The translations under genes and the position numbers were made by a program. This document shows, piece by piece, positions 50,926 through 61,297 of a stretch of 64,000 nucleotides of DNA (position 1 is the first letter of the stretch; every line of letters starts with the position of its first letter). Location: NCBI RefSeq assembly GCF_905220365.1, contig NC_061151.1, forward strand, positions 2,784,197 through 2,848,196, given 5' to 3'. The notes below the pieces were generated by a model that made no database searches, was not told the origin of the DNA, and saw only the letters and a list, made by a program, of their open reading frames with translations. This stretch comes from Vanessa cardui. Taxonomy: Eukaryota > Arthropoda > Insecta > Lepidoptera > Nymphalidae.

Positions 50926-51314
50926 TAGAAGTCATATCACAAGGTAATTGTTTATAAATTTACGTGTATCCTCTCCAAAGTTAGAGTTGATCGTCCATTA
51001 AGTTTAGAACATCTGACTTTGTGTCACGATTAAGCAAAAAGTCAATCGTTTATTGACGCTGTGGTAATCAATAGGTCGTTGACTCCATAATTTATTGACA
51101 ATACAAAGTTAGACACTTGGATTTGTTTTGTATATAACTTTATTCAATGAGGTCAATGTACTGAATTATTCGACTAGTTTTATCATCCATGGGTGGACGG
51201 GATGGGTATCCCATGTTATTTTCAATTCGAGATTAACTCATATTTGTATTTAGAATGTAGATTCTACCAAGGAACCGGCAAGAATCCCAGAAGTCTGGCT
51301 GTTTATCAATTAAA
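50926..51314. other. Intergenic with D scrap
   Basis: A D fragment at 51,250-51,295 (TGTAGATTCTACCAAGGAAC). Otherwise nothing recognised. Confidence 0.35.
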
Positions 51315-51765
51315 TCTATATATACGTAATAAAATTGGAGTGTTTGTTTGTAATATTACAATAACCGCTTTCTACTAAACGCACGTATACATGCTACATA
51401 CATATACCAATAGCTTTTTTATTACAATTTTGTCTGACTGTCTCTCAGTATGTTCCGGCTAATATCTGGAATTGCTGCACCGATTTTGATGGGCCTTTCA
51501 CTGGCAGATAGCTGATGTAATAAGGAGCAGCTTAGGCCACTTTTATATTAGTAATTTTCAAATACTGTCCAGTACCGCACGCAGCCTTCGCATACCACCA
51601 CCTCGCCATCACGTTGAGTGCCTCCCACCAAGGACTTCATATCACAAAAGCTACATTGATATAGATTAAGCTCAATATATAATTAATAAGTTATACTAAA
51701 ATCTGCCAACAGGACAATAACTTATTTGTTATATACAAACGCGTTCGAAGTCGCGTTCACAGATA
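51315..51765 (-). repeat. Family E copy interrupted by about 165 bp
   Basis: E runs from ATACGTAATAAAATTGGAGT to GGAGCAGCTTAGGCCAC at 51,541 and resumes near 51,717 (TATTTGTTATATACAAACGC, GTCGCGTTCACAGATAG). The intervening CCGCACGCAGCCTTCGCATA, CCTCGCCATCACGTTGAGTG segment matches nothing else in the window. Confidence 0.65.
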
Positions 51766-51774
51766 GATGATTTA

Positions 51775-51950
51775 GTATAAACCGTCTTTTTTAAATGTTG
51801 AAAAAGAGTAACTACTGAGTTTCTTGCCGGTTCTTCGCGGTAGAATCTACTTTCCGAACCGGTGGTAGCTTCACTAAATTGTTAAACGAAGATTCAAAGG
51901 TGCTTGTAAAAGCCCACTCGAATAAAGCTTAGTTTGATTTTGATTTTGTA
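51775..51950 (+). repeat. Family D copy
   Basis: TTTTTTAAATGTTGAAAAAG, TTGCCGGTTCTTCGCGGTAG, GAACCGGTGGTAGCTTCACT and two TTTTGA tail units. Confidence 0.85.
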
Positions 51951-52275
51951 TATCAACAAATGTGGCCTATATTCGTATATAATTATATATAATAAACTTT
52001 TAAAAATGTATGTTTTATTTTATTACATATAATCATTGGTAATTTAATATTAAATTGTTTTATTAAGTGTACAGTGTTTTCTTTCTCTTAAACAGAGCTT
52101 CCCCTTAAGTAAAACCAATAGAACCTCCTTCAGAGGCACGCCCTTAGCTACTAACATAATAAAGACAAGTATACAATTTAAATAAATATTCATAAGGTGT
52201 GCGTTGAACCAGATATAGTGGTCACTTCGGCTGTAACAATAATATGCATCTTCCATTGCATTTTTTAAGGGACTG
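51951..52275. other. Intergenic, nothing recognised
   Basis: AT-rich; the 131-codon minus-strand frame (52,050-52,445) reads through this segment and the SINE-A beside it and is not a gene. Confidence 0.4.
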
Positions 52276-52530
52276 AGAGCCGAGATGGACCAGTGGTTAG
52301 AACGCGTGTATTTAACCAATGATTTGGGGTTTAAACCCAGGCAGTGTTTACCATCTCGTGCTCGCCGGTGAAGAAAAACATCGTGAGGAAACCTGCATGT
52401 GTCTAATTTCATAGAAACCTGCCACATGTGTATTCCAACCCGCATTGGAACAGCGTGGTGGAATATGTTTCTAACCTTCTCTTCAATGGGAGGCTTTAGA
52501 CGAGCTGTGGGAAATTTATAGGCTGTTCTT
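52276..52530 (+). mobile_element. SINE-A copy with internal deletion
   Basis: GAGCCGAGATGGACCAGTGG, TTGGGGTTTAAACCCAGGCA, TGGAACAGCGTGGTGGAATA, GTGGGAAATTTATAGGCTGT. Confidence 0.85.
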
Positions 52531-52829
52531 GTTATTACTCAGAGGAATTGTTCGGATAAATCTTGGCAAATGACAGAACACTACATATTTCCAAGGCGTT
52601 TTCTGTGGAACCAGCTTTCATTTGTACTTTTTATTTATTTGGGAATCAAACAATTATAATCACAATTATAGAAAACAAATATAAGAAAAACATAAATCAC
52701 TTAAGTTTCAACTTAAAATTTATACAGACAAATGAGGGCTCGGATTAAAAATAAAAACAAAAACAGAAAGTTAGCAAAAAAGTACGCGTTTCTTGTGTGT
52801 TTAAATTAAACACAAATTTTATATGTGCA
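52531..52829. other. Intergenic, nothing recognised
   Basis: AT-rich, one 61-codon frame without recognisable features. Confidence 0.35.
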
Positions 52830-53040
52830 TATTGTTCTAAAATAAAAGTAGCCTAAGCGTTATTACATCACCTGTCTGTCAGTGAAAGTCCCTTCAAAAT
52901 CAGTACAGCCATTACAGAGCCGCAACAACCAACAGTTACACAAACAAAAGTTTAAAAAAACTCCTATATGTAACTATAGTAAACAGCTGTTATTTTAATA
53001 TTACAAAGGTACACTCCAATTTTATTATATGTATAGATTA
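52830..53040 (+). repeat. Family E copy
   Basis: GTCTGTCAGTGAAAGTCCCT, TTCAAAATCAGTACAGCCAT, ACACTCCAATTTTATTATAT plus ATAGATTA. Confidence 0.75.
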
Positions 53041-54108
53041 AATAACGGACACAATAAAATCAAATTATGTAAGAATAATTAAATTACAATGTTTTTAATT
53101 AGAAAGGGGAGGGGGAACGTCGCGTAGGGGGTATTATGGTCACTCTACTAAAACCCGCGTAAAAATAAAATTATTTCAATAAAAAACTTAAACAGCCAAT
53201 TAATAATTTAAGCAGAAATGATAAACGCATGACAAATCCTCTCGAAAGTCGGTTAGTATTGTTTAAACAAACCTTAAACATTCTTAATGCAATCAGATGA
53301 CATACTATTAATTAGTTCAATGCCTTTTTTAAATACAGACATGACGTGAGGCCTTTTTTTATTTTGCAAATCCATTTCAAAAGAAAAATTCCCATAAAAG
53401 CCAATAAAGGAAAAAATCTGAATGGTGGTACTTTATAAAAGAGAATTAATTGTCAAATGATTTTCGACTTAAAATCAAATTGATAAGGTATACTTTACAA
53501 TGGCAACGAAATTAAGTTTATTTTTAACAAGCAACCCTTTCATAATGAACACAGAAATGACTGGCACATATCGAGTTATTCATACTTCAATATCCAAAGC
53601 AAATTCGCATCTAATTACAGTGCATATAAATCACAAAATCGTCTGTACGAAAATTCTCTTATAGAATTTTAAATTCAAACCAAATTCATATTTAAAGTAA
53701 CGGCAGAAAGTTCATAATCCTTTGCACATATATAAGTAAAGACGAAAAATAAAAAATACGTGTGACTGGGCTCTAACTAACCGAATTCAACTATTGTCAA
53801 ATATCGAATAGAAAAAAAAAAGTTCATTTGAAAAAGGAACGTGATTTAAACCGCCTCGATTGAGTTGGAATTCGGATTCCATTGAATTCGGTACCGAGTT
53901 CCGTAAACATAATGAAATCGTTGCGAGCTATTTAATTCCGGCGGATTATATTCGAACTGTAGGGAAATCTTGGTATATTAAACTTATTTTCGAAATGAAT
54001 TAAATTAATGTGTTAGTTTTAAAGAGCAGTTAATAAAATTCCATAATTTTTAATTAAAAAAAGTAGCCTTTGTCCTCGAAATATACTTTCCTTTCTCTAT
54101 TAAATTCA
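53041..54108. other. Apparently single-copy intergenic DNA
   Basis: About 1.1 kb with none of the families. It has a GGGGAGGGGGAACGTCGCGT patch at 53,105 and TTGAGTTGGAATTCGGATTC near 53,860. No ORF. Confidence 0.35.
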
Positions 54109-54335
54109 GCCGAGATGGCCCAGTGGTTAGAACGCGTGCATCGTAACCGATGATTTCGGGCTCAAACCCAGGCAAGCACCACACTTATAAACACAAATTA
54201 AGCACATATTATTATATGTGCTTAATTTGTGTTTATAACTCATCTCGTGTTTGGCGGTGAAGGAAAACATCGTGAGGAAACCTGCATGTGTTTAATTTCA
54301 TCGAAATTCTGCCACATGTGCATTCCACCAACCCT
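54109..54335 (+). mobile_element. SINE-A with an inverted-duplication hairpin, 3' truncated
   Basis: CAGCCGAGATGGCCCAGTGG and CTCAAACCCAGGCAAGC precede a perfect 25-bp inverted duplication (54,185-54,209 and 54,214-54,238, loop TATT). The SINE then continues CATCTCGTGTTTGGCGGTGA to CATTCCACCAACCC, where it ends. Confidence 0.85.
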
Positions 54336-54974
54336 ATATATAATACAATTATATATAATACATTAGTTTACTATATATAATTACTACACTTAACTTTTTA
54401 TATCTACCTTAATTTTTCACAAGTCCATAGAGAATATCATAAATTAATCAAGCTATCCAATGATATTGCGTCTATTTTCAAATGTAGTTTCACTAGTTTT
54501 CATTCACTCAAAATAATATATACTTAATTTATCATCTTAGAACAAGTATATTTAAAAAAATATATTTCATTTACACAATGAAATTCGATTTCATTTTTTT
54601 TTTAAACCTTGGCTATAAAAATGTACAGTAGTATAAATGAATCGCAGGAGGTCGCCACAGATAATAAAACGTAACGACGTAACGAATTAGTAAAACATCG
54701 ATTTCCGTTATCGACTAAATAATTAAAATAACCTTTTTTATCGACTTTTCAAATGTGTGATTCGATTTTTTTAATTCGTAACGCCTAGTTTATGGAATTG
54801 CCCGATTTATATTTTATTCACCGTGAATTTGTTTTGTCAATATATAATTAACAGGGCGTAGTTAATTTAGGCGTATGTTATTTTTTTACGTCTGGCAATA
54901 ATTATGGGATCATTGTTGTGGCTGTCAATTTAAATTATCTGTAACATATTTGAAACTCCAGAATCCGATTAAAT
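54336..54974. other. Intergenic, AT-rich
   Basis: Begins with TATATATAATACAATTATAT runs. Nothing else recognised. Confidence 0.4.
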
Positions 54975-55503
54975 AATAAATAAATATGGGACAACATCAC
55001 ACATTACTCTTATCCCAATGTAAGTAGCTAAAGCGTGTGTTATGGAAAATCAGAAGTAACGACGGTACCACAAACAATAACAACAACAACCAGTAAAATA
55101 CCACAGCTTACCTAAAGGCCTCATCTCCCTTTGAGGAGAAGGTTTGGAACAATGTGGGTTCGTGGAATACACATGTGGCAGAATTTCTATGAAATTTGTC
55201 ACATGCAAGTATCCTCAGAATGTTTTCTTCACCGCTGAACACGAGATGAATTATATACAAATTAAGCACATTAATCAGCGGTGCTTGCCTGGGTTTGAAC
55301 CCGCAATCATCGGTTAAGATGCACGCGTTCTAACTACTAGGCCATCTCGATTCTACCACAAACACCCAGACCCAAGACAACATAGTACTCTAAAACTAAA
55401 ACTAAAACTCATGATAATCTACATCGACTCGGCTGGGAATCGAACTCGGGACCTCGAAGCGGACCCACGAAAAACGGTGTACACCACTCGACCACGGAGG
55501 TCG
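54975..55503 (-). mobile_element. SINE-B split by a SINE-A
   Basis: The SINE-B 3' part (54,975-55,076, AATATGGGACAACATCACAC to TACCACAAACA) and 5' part (55,354-55,503, TACCACAAACACCCAGACCC to ACTCGACCACGGAGGTCGTC) flank a SINE-A. A small AAAACTAAAACTAAAACTC repeat lies in the 5' part. Confidence 0.9.
55077..55353 (-). mobile_element. SINE-A inserted in SINE-B with 11-bp target duplication
   Basis: TACCACAAACA occurs at 55,066-55,076 and 55,354-55,364, bracketing the copy. It runs from an AACAACAACAACC tail complement to CTAACTACTAGGCCATCTCG. This directly shows SINE-A inserting after SINE-B. Confidence 0.92.
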
Positions 55504-55780
55504 TCAACAAATATTTGTGGCCCTAGAGTGATATGCTATATTTAATTTTGATATGATATATTTAATTTTTATTGACCACCTTATAGTAAATGGTTACTCC
55601 ACCCCCAATGGCTTTGGCCTAAGATGTCATGTCCCTTGTGCCGATTATTACACAGACACACACACAAAACCAGCAATAATATTACTTAGTGACTATTACT
55701 TAGACACTGGAGTCCGATACCTAACTCAATTAGACAATAAAATGCTTCGAATAGTAGTTTAATATTAATATTCTTTCATA
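55504..55780. repeat. Intergenic with family C relic
   Basis: C-like blocks GACCACCTTATAGTAAATGG and CTAAGATGTCATGTCCCTTG (about 55,570-55,645), then an ACACAGACACACACACA run. The 69-codon frame is not a gene. Confidence 0.45.
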
Positions 55781-56063
55781 TCTATACATATAATAAAATT
55801 GGAGTGTCTGTTTGTAATATTAAAAATAGCCCTTTATTATTCAATGCATACGTATTTATACGAGGTAAATATATAACAAAATAACATTTTTACAATTTTT
55901 GTCGGTCTGTCTGTTTGGTCCGGCTAATCTCCGGAACGGCTAGACCGATTTTGACGGGACTTTCGCTGGCAGATAACTAATATAATAGGGAGTAACTTAG
56001 GCTACAATGTTTTTTTTTGTTAAATTCAAACGTGTACAAGGTCGCGGGCACAGCTAGTAATAT
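55781..56063 (-). repeat. Family E, full length
   Basis: ATACATATAATAAAATTGGA, TGTCTGTTTGTAATATTAAA, GGTCCGGCTAATCTCCGGAA, GGTCGCGGGCACAGCTAGTA. A good reference copy. Confidence 0.85.
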
Positions 56064-56593
56064 ATAAATTGTATCGTCGGCATTAGTAGTCAGTAAATGA
56101 AAAACAAAAAAACAAAAGAAAATTACAGAACATTCGCTTTGACGCATTATTTTCTCTTTTTAAATGTTTAAAAAAAAGTTTTATTGTATAGCAAATACTT
56201 TTTTTTATAATACAGATGTCATTTCAATCAACATCGTAGGCGCGAACACTTAGTATTACTGTTTGGTTACAAAGGCTTGCACAAAGCCTTACCACCAAGT
56301 ATACATATATCCGCCCTTATATTTTGTTATTTAAGTCTAAACATTCCAATTATATAAACACTGAAAAAGTATATGCCTGTTAAATTCGATTTTCTAGTAT
56401 TTTATTTGTTACCTATCAATTTATTTTAAGATATACTTAAATCAATGTCAACGGAACTTAAATTATCACTATTAATATATTTATTAACATATAATATATA
56501 TTTCGATGGCGAAATAATTCTTACGACATATTTATAAGGAACAAGATTGCAGACTTTCAAGTCTATAGTATCTTTGTGCAAATTTAAACAAGT
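56064..56593. other. Intergenic with C 3' scrap
   Basis: A family C end (GGCTTGCACAAAGCCTTACC) at about 56,272-56,300. The rest is AT-rich. Confidence 0.4.
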
Positions 56594-57079
56594 TATGTGT
56601 ATATAAAATTAATAAATAACCTGTCTTTATGTACGTAAAATTAAATTAATGTAAAATAATTTCAATATTAATGTATTGGAATAGATTTTATTATATAATA
56701 AGATCTATGTTTGACATTGATTTTTCTTCGTTTCACCAACCCACATTGGAGCAGCGTGGCCCAATAAACTCCTTACAACAACAGCCTGTAAATTCCCACT
56801 GCTGGGCTAAAGGCCTCCTCTCCCTTTGAGGAGAAGGTTTGGAACATATTCCACCACGCTGTTCCAATGCGGGTTGATAGAATACACATGTGACAGAATT
56901 TCACATGTGTATTCTATCAACCCAATTTGTCACATGCAGGTTTCCTCACGATGTTTTCCTTCACCGCTGAGCACGAGATGAATTATAAAGACAAATTATG
57001 CACATGAATCAGCGGTGCTTGCCTGGGTTTGAACCCGCAATCATCGGTTAAGATGCGCGCGTTCTAACCACCGGGCCAT
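56594..57079 (-). repeat. Inverted duplicate, copy 1 (flank plus SINE-A)
   Basis: About 180 bp of non-SINE DNA (56,594-56,775, including GTATTGGAATAGATTTTATT and ATGTTTGACATTGATTTTTC) plus the adjacent full-length SINE-A (56,776-57,079). It matches 62,012-62,476 in reverse complement. The SINE carries a perfect 23-bp inverted duplication (56,871-56,893 and 56,901-56,923) not present in the other copy. Confidence 0.8.
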
Positions 57080-57092
57080 ATCAGTGAGTCGA

Positions 57093-57206
57093 GGCAAGGC
57101 AGGCAAGCACCACTATATAAACCCTTTAACTTCTCCTAAAAAGAAGGGGAGGCCTTATCCCAACAGTGAGAAATTTACAGGCTGTTACTATACTTTACTC
57201 TTCAGA
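57093..57206 (+). mobile_element. SINE-A with large internal deletion
   Basis: AGGCAGGCAAGCACCACTAT jumps to AACTTCTCCTAAAAAGAAGG and ends AGAAATTTACAGGCTGTTAC. Confidence 0.7.
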
Positions 57207-57666
57207 CTGGCACACAGCAGTTCTAAGTATTGCCATTTATCCCTGATATCTGATGAGTAGGTTGTATATAGGGTTGCACAGAGACCAATCCTCAAATGAA
57301 ATCCAAAGCACAGAAATCAATTATTCCCTGTTCTATAAAATAATATATTTCTCTACATATTTTTTAAACGCACTCTATTATGTAAATTAAAAAAAAAACC
57401 TGCTTTCTATAGACAATTTTATTCAATGTAATTTCACCTGTATTTGTTGTTGTATAAAGTTCATATTACTTTGAATGTCACGTTCAATGACATTACATAA
57501 ATTAGATAATAGTAAATATTTGTATGTCTAGACTAGTCTTTGTTATGTTAATTGATGTGCAATAAAAGATGTGAATTTTATATAATAATAAGTCATTATG
57601 AATGAATTATTATTCAAACGATAAGCTGAGAAAAATAACATGTATATTTTATATTATTTTGATAAG
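57207..57666. other. Intergenic with C scrap
   Basis: ATCTGATGAGTAGGTTGTAT (about 57,245) is C-like. The remainder is AT-rich. Confidence 0.35.
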
Positions 57667-57880
57667 GACGACACAACTTAGATGTAGCATTGGCATAATT
57701 TACACAACCAATGGAAATAGCTCCCCATCGCGCCATTCGACGCTATAGATTCCCGCGTCAGTTCAACCCGAGAAAGCAAGTGCATGTAAATCGACGTGTC
57801 AAATTGACGAATATATTAGGTCATATGACATTACAAGTTATTACGTTTGTGTAAAGATCATATTCGCACAAGAAATACGC
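57667..57880 (+). mobile_element. Family J, left part
   Basis: GACGACACAACTTAGATGTA, ATAGCTCCCCATCGCGCCAT, CGAGAAAGCAAGTGCATGTA and CATATGACATTACAAGTTAT match the complete copy at 58,449. The right end is missing. Confidence 0.7.
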
Positions 57881-57970
57881 TCCCATTAATGTATCTACGA
57901 AAACAAATGCTAAGTCCTGTATTGTCAGCATCAAGCGTTTGTAATAATTCAGTTGGTGTAGAACTGGCGT

Positions 57971-58085
57971 CAAAAACAACAACAGCCTGTTAATTTCTGA
58001 GAATATTTGGAACTTATTCCACCTTTTGCTTTGTCTGTCTGTTTGAAGATTGAACTCCAAGAAAGGAATAGTCTAATAACAACAA
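57971..58085 (-). repeat. SINE-A scrap joined to a family G scrap
   Basis: ACAACAACAGCCTGTTAATT, TTGGAACTTATTCCACC (SINE-A), then TGTCTGTTTGAAGATTGAAC and CCAAGAAAGGAATAGTCTAA (G). Confidence 0.5.
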
Positions 58086-58254
58086 CAAAAAACCATTTTT
58101 TCCATGTACGACATTTCTCGAATACCAGTGTTGACCTTATTTTAACTTCTCAGAAAAACTAAGTTATCAGTTCGAAATAAATATATAAAACATTGTTAGA
58201 ATTGAATAAGATATGAGTATGATCTATTTAGGCACCAATAACGCTTTTGTTTAT

Positions 58255-58375
58255 TTTTTGTGATATAAATTGACGGACGAGCATAGGGCATAGTAAGTGG
58301 TCACCATCATCCATAGACAAAGATCCTATACGAAATATCAACTATTCCTTACATCGTCAATTTCGTAATTTCGTA
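58255..58375 (+). repeat. Family C 5' fragment
   Basis: AATTGACGGACGAGCATAGG, AGTAAGTGGTCACCATCATC, ACTATTCCTTACATCGTCAA. Confidence 0.6.
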
Positions 58376-58448
58376 AGTGTATGTTTGTCCACGATTTTTT
58401 CGAAAACAAAAACTCATATTTATATGATCATTTTTTATCTAAGTTAGG

Positions 58449-58790
58449 TATAGTACGACACAAATTAGATGTAGCATCGGAAAATGCAATGGAATGAAAA
58501 TAAAACCGATTATTGTCGATTTACACAACCAATAGAAATAGCTCCCTATCGCGCCACTCGACGCTACTCGTCGCTATAGATTCACGCGTCAGAGAAAGCA
58601 AGTGCATGTAAATCGACGCGTCAAATTGACGAATATATTAGATCATATGATATTACAAGTTATTACATTTGTGCAAGGACCACATTCGCATGAGAAATAA
58701 ATATTGATAATTTGGGATAGCGTACTCAATTCGGATGTGATTGGTTTTACGAATTTTGCCGATGCTACATCTGAGTTGTGCCGTACTATT
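58449..58790 (+). mobile_element. Family J, complete TIR element
   Basis: The left end TAGTACGACACAAATTAGAT and the right end (reverse complement TAGTACGGCACAACTCAGAT) form inverted repeats of about 34 bp with few mismatches. TA at both borders fits a TA-target DNA transposon. At 342 bp it is non-coding; the minus-strand 75-codon frame is a shadow. Confidence 0.75.
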
Positions 58791-59755
58791 CGCCGTCACG
58801 CTCTCTTTGATTGATTTCGTGAGGGATGGAATTATGTAACATGATTCCCCCGCTCTATTTGAATTGACCAATGAAAGCACGCGGTGTTAGAGTTGGTAGT
58901 CGAATGGGAAGAACCTTATCTAAGCGAAATTTCTTGCTCGGAAAATGGGAACTTGGTAAAGTTAAGATGTTGAATTTTACACATCAAATGCGTCTATTAT
59001 ATTGGACGTTTATTTTAGTCCGTTTTTTTTTTTAATTATTTAAAGAGAGCATTCTCGCGGGCTCAAGTTTACTCTCCCCTTAAGAATATATAGTTCTTAT
59101 TCCATCACTTGCTTTAAATCGTATATATGCCTTTCATTCGAGATTTTTACGATTTTCTCCACGATTTTCATGCTTAGAATGATATATTGTTAAATTAAAT
59201 TGTGCACATGAGAGCTCTGTGTAACCTTTCAAATTAGGCCTCTCGGCGTCCAGGGCTCCGGGAAGTCCCACACACCCCCCCACTTTCCTTCACGTGGGAG
59301 AAGCGCGTTGTGCGTTTTTCCAGCGAAAAAAAAAAAGATTATGAAAGCGCATTTGATTTTGGTACCTAAATTACATTGGAACAAATACCAATAGTTCTAT
59401 ATGTATGATACATTTTCGTGTATTGTAAAATGTTTGTTGGTAGAATATTTGGTGAGTGGTACCAGGCAGTTGATAAACTGACAAATAATTACCGAAAATT
59501 TCATAATATGACTTTCAGCTTTTAAAGCTGCGATGTCAAACATTTACGTTGAATTGTTTAAAGATTTAACTCAGAGCAGCCAGTGTCTTCAATAGGAGAC
59601 AAGCTATTATTATATATTCATCTGATAAGGCCAGACGTTTTAAATATATATAAAATCAACCTGTTTGTCTTCACGAATAAAACACATTCATTTGTTTCAA
59701 ATTTTTATTGATAATAAGCTTATAAATTTCGCTAAAGTTATTTAAACAAATCTAT
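58791..59755. other. Intergenic with a GC-rich patch
   Basis: At about 59,236-59,325 GGCCTCTCGGCGTCCAGGGC, a CCCACACACCCCCCCAC run and GAGAAGCGCGTTGTGCG stand out from AT-rich neighbours. No ORF or repeat family recognised. Confidence 0.35.
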
Positions 59756-60240
59756 ACTTAATATTATAAATGTGAAAGTAAGTCTGTTTGTCTGTCTGAT
59801 GCTCTGTCACGACCAAACTGATCCGAATTTGATGAAATTTGGTTTTTTTTTATGGTATAGGTTAGCGGACGAGCATATGGGCCACCTGATGGTAAGTGGT
59901 CACCATCACCCATAGACAATGACGCTGTAAGAAATATTAACTATTCCTTAAATCGTGCCACCAACCTTGGGAACTAAGATTTTATGATCCTTGTGCCTGT
60001 AGTTACACTGGCTCACTCACCCTTCAGACCGGAACACAACAATACTGAGTACTGTTATTTGGCGGTAGAATAACTGATGAGTGGGTGGTATTTACTCAGA
60101 CGGGCTTGCACAAAGCCCTACCACCAAGTAAACTGGTGTGAAGCAAACTTGAACTTCAAGTAAGGATGTAGGCTATTTTATTGCCTAACATATAATAACC
60201 AACCACAAAACTCGACCGAAGACGAGGGTGACAATTAGTA
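59756..60240 (-). repeat. Family G copy split by a family C
   Basis: G left part (59,756-59,846, TTAATATTATAAATGTGAAA to TGATGAAATTTGGT) and right part (from 60,134, TGGTGTGAAGCAAACTTGAA to ACGAGGGTGACAATTAGTA) are contiguous if family C is removed. Confidence 0.85.
59847..60133 (+). repeat. Family C inserted in family G
   Basis: TTTTTTATGGTATAGGTTAG to CCACCAAGTAAAC. TGGT occurs on both sides (left end of the break and 60,133-60,136), suggesting a duplication of about four bases. This fixes the ends of family C at the T-run before ATGGTATAG and at CAAGTAAA(C). Confidence 0.8.
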
Positions 60241-60888
60241 AAATATTATTTAATAAAAATTCTTAGTCTGTGACGTCACTTCAGTTCAAAATCATAAAGT
60301 AATGAAAAAAATAACACACTGCAATTCGCAGCCTTCACACCTCAATTGCAAATCGAAAGACGCGAAGGAAACAAAATAAAATCACAATAAGATCCCGTCT
60401 TGAGAGAAATAAAACGAAAAAAAAAAAGATCAACGATCAAGACGACTACATCACGCTACGCTGTCAAATAATTGAAGCGTACACGATCATACGAGCGCGC
60501 TATACTTACGAAAACATTTAAAAATATAAATGTTTTGTGGGAAGGAATTTTAAAAGAATACGTTCGATATTCGAAATGACATCGATTTAAAAATAAGAAT
60601 GTTTTTTTTTTTACTATCTTACGATACAGGATGTCATATTATAAGTCTTAATTTATGCTTGTCTTTGATTCGACAAAATGTATTTATTTATTTGATGTTT
60701 TATCTATACTGATATTCGAAACTACTCAATCTAGTCAAACTACATCTTTAACATAAAGGAAGGATTATTTTTTGGAAATATTCATTGTATGCCTCTTTAT
60801 TTTTATGAAGATAAAATCCTTGGAGCTATACAGGTCGGGCAGGGTCAGGGAGACCTGACTTTGGGGGTTTATTTATATATTGGTTTAG
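60241..60888. other. Intergenic, nothing recognised
   Basis: Scattered CpG (ACGATCATACGAGCGCGCTA). No gene. Confidence 0.4.
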
Positions 60889-61297
60889 AGAAGTGATTCC
60901 CTAAGTGGTCCAGGTGGACCACCAGGGGTCCACGGGAGTCATGATGAGGGTCTACGTAGGCGTGAATAAAAATGGGGGTCCATAAGATATTAATGGGGGT
61001 CACCGAAAATTTATCTGCTTTTGATAGTAAAGAGCACAATTGTAAGTATGGTTATATTACCTTATTATTTTTTTCTTGTAGGTAATTCTATTCTTTAAAT
61101 AAGTAAAGTTTTAGAAAATTTACTATTTTTCGCTTTTATTTGACGTATCGGAATATAGGGACGGAACTCGGAAGCGACACAATTTTTATTTTTTGGCGAC
61201 TTTAAGGATTTGGTATAAATGTAGCAGCAGGGGTCCAACGAAATCAATAAAATTTTGAATGTGGTCCACGAGAAAAATAAGTTTGGGAACTACTATG
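60889..61297. mobile_element. hAT-like non-autonomous element
   Basis: Ends AGAAGTGATTCCCTAAGTGG and, inverted, CATAGTAGTTCCCAAACTTA. Inside are GGTCCACGGGAGTC and, near the right end, GTGGTCCACGAG. The GGTTCCCAAAC plus GGTCCACG signature is typical of hAT MITEs. A TTGG match outside both ends may be the remnant of an 8-bp target duplication. There is no transposase. Confidence 0.65.

Noticed and set aside
52050..52445. 131-codon minus-strand ORF as a gene
   Set aside because: Half of it is a SINE-A in reverse and the rest is AT-rich DNA without domain features.
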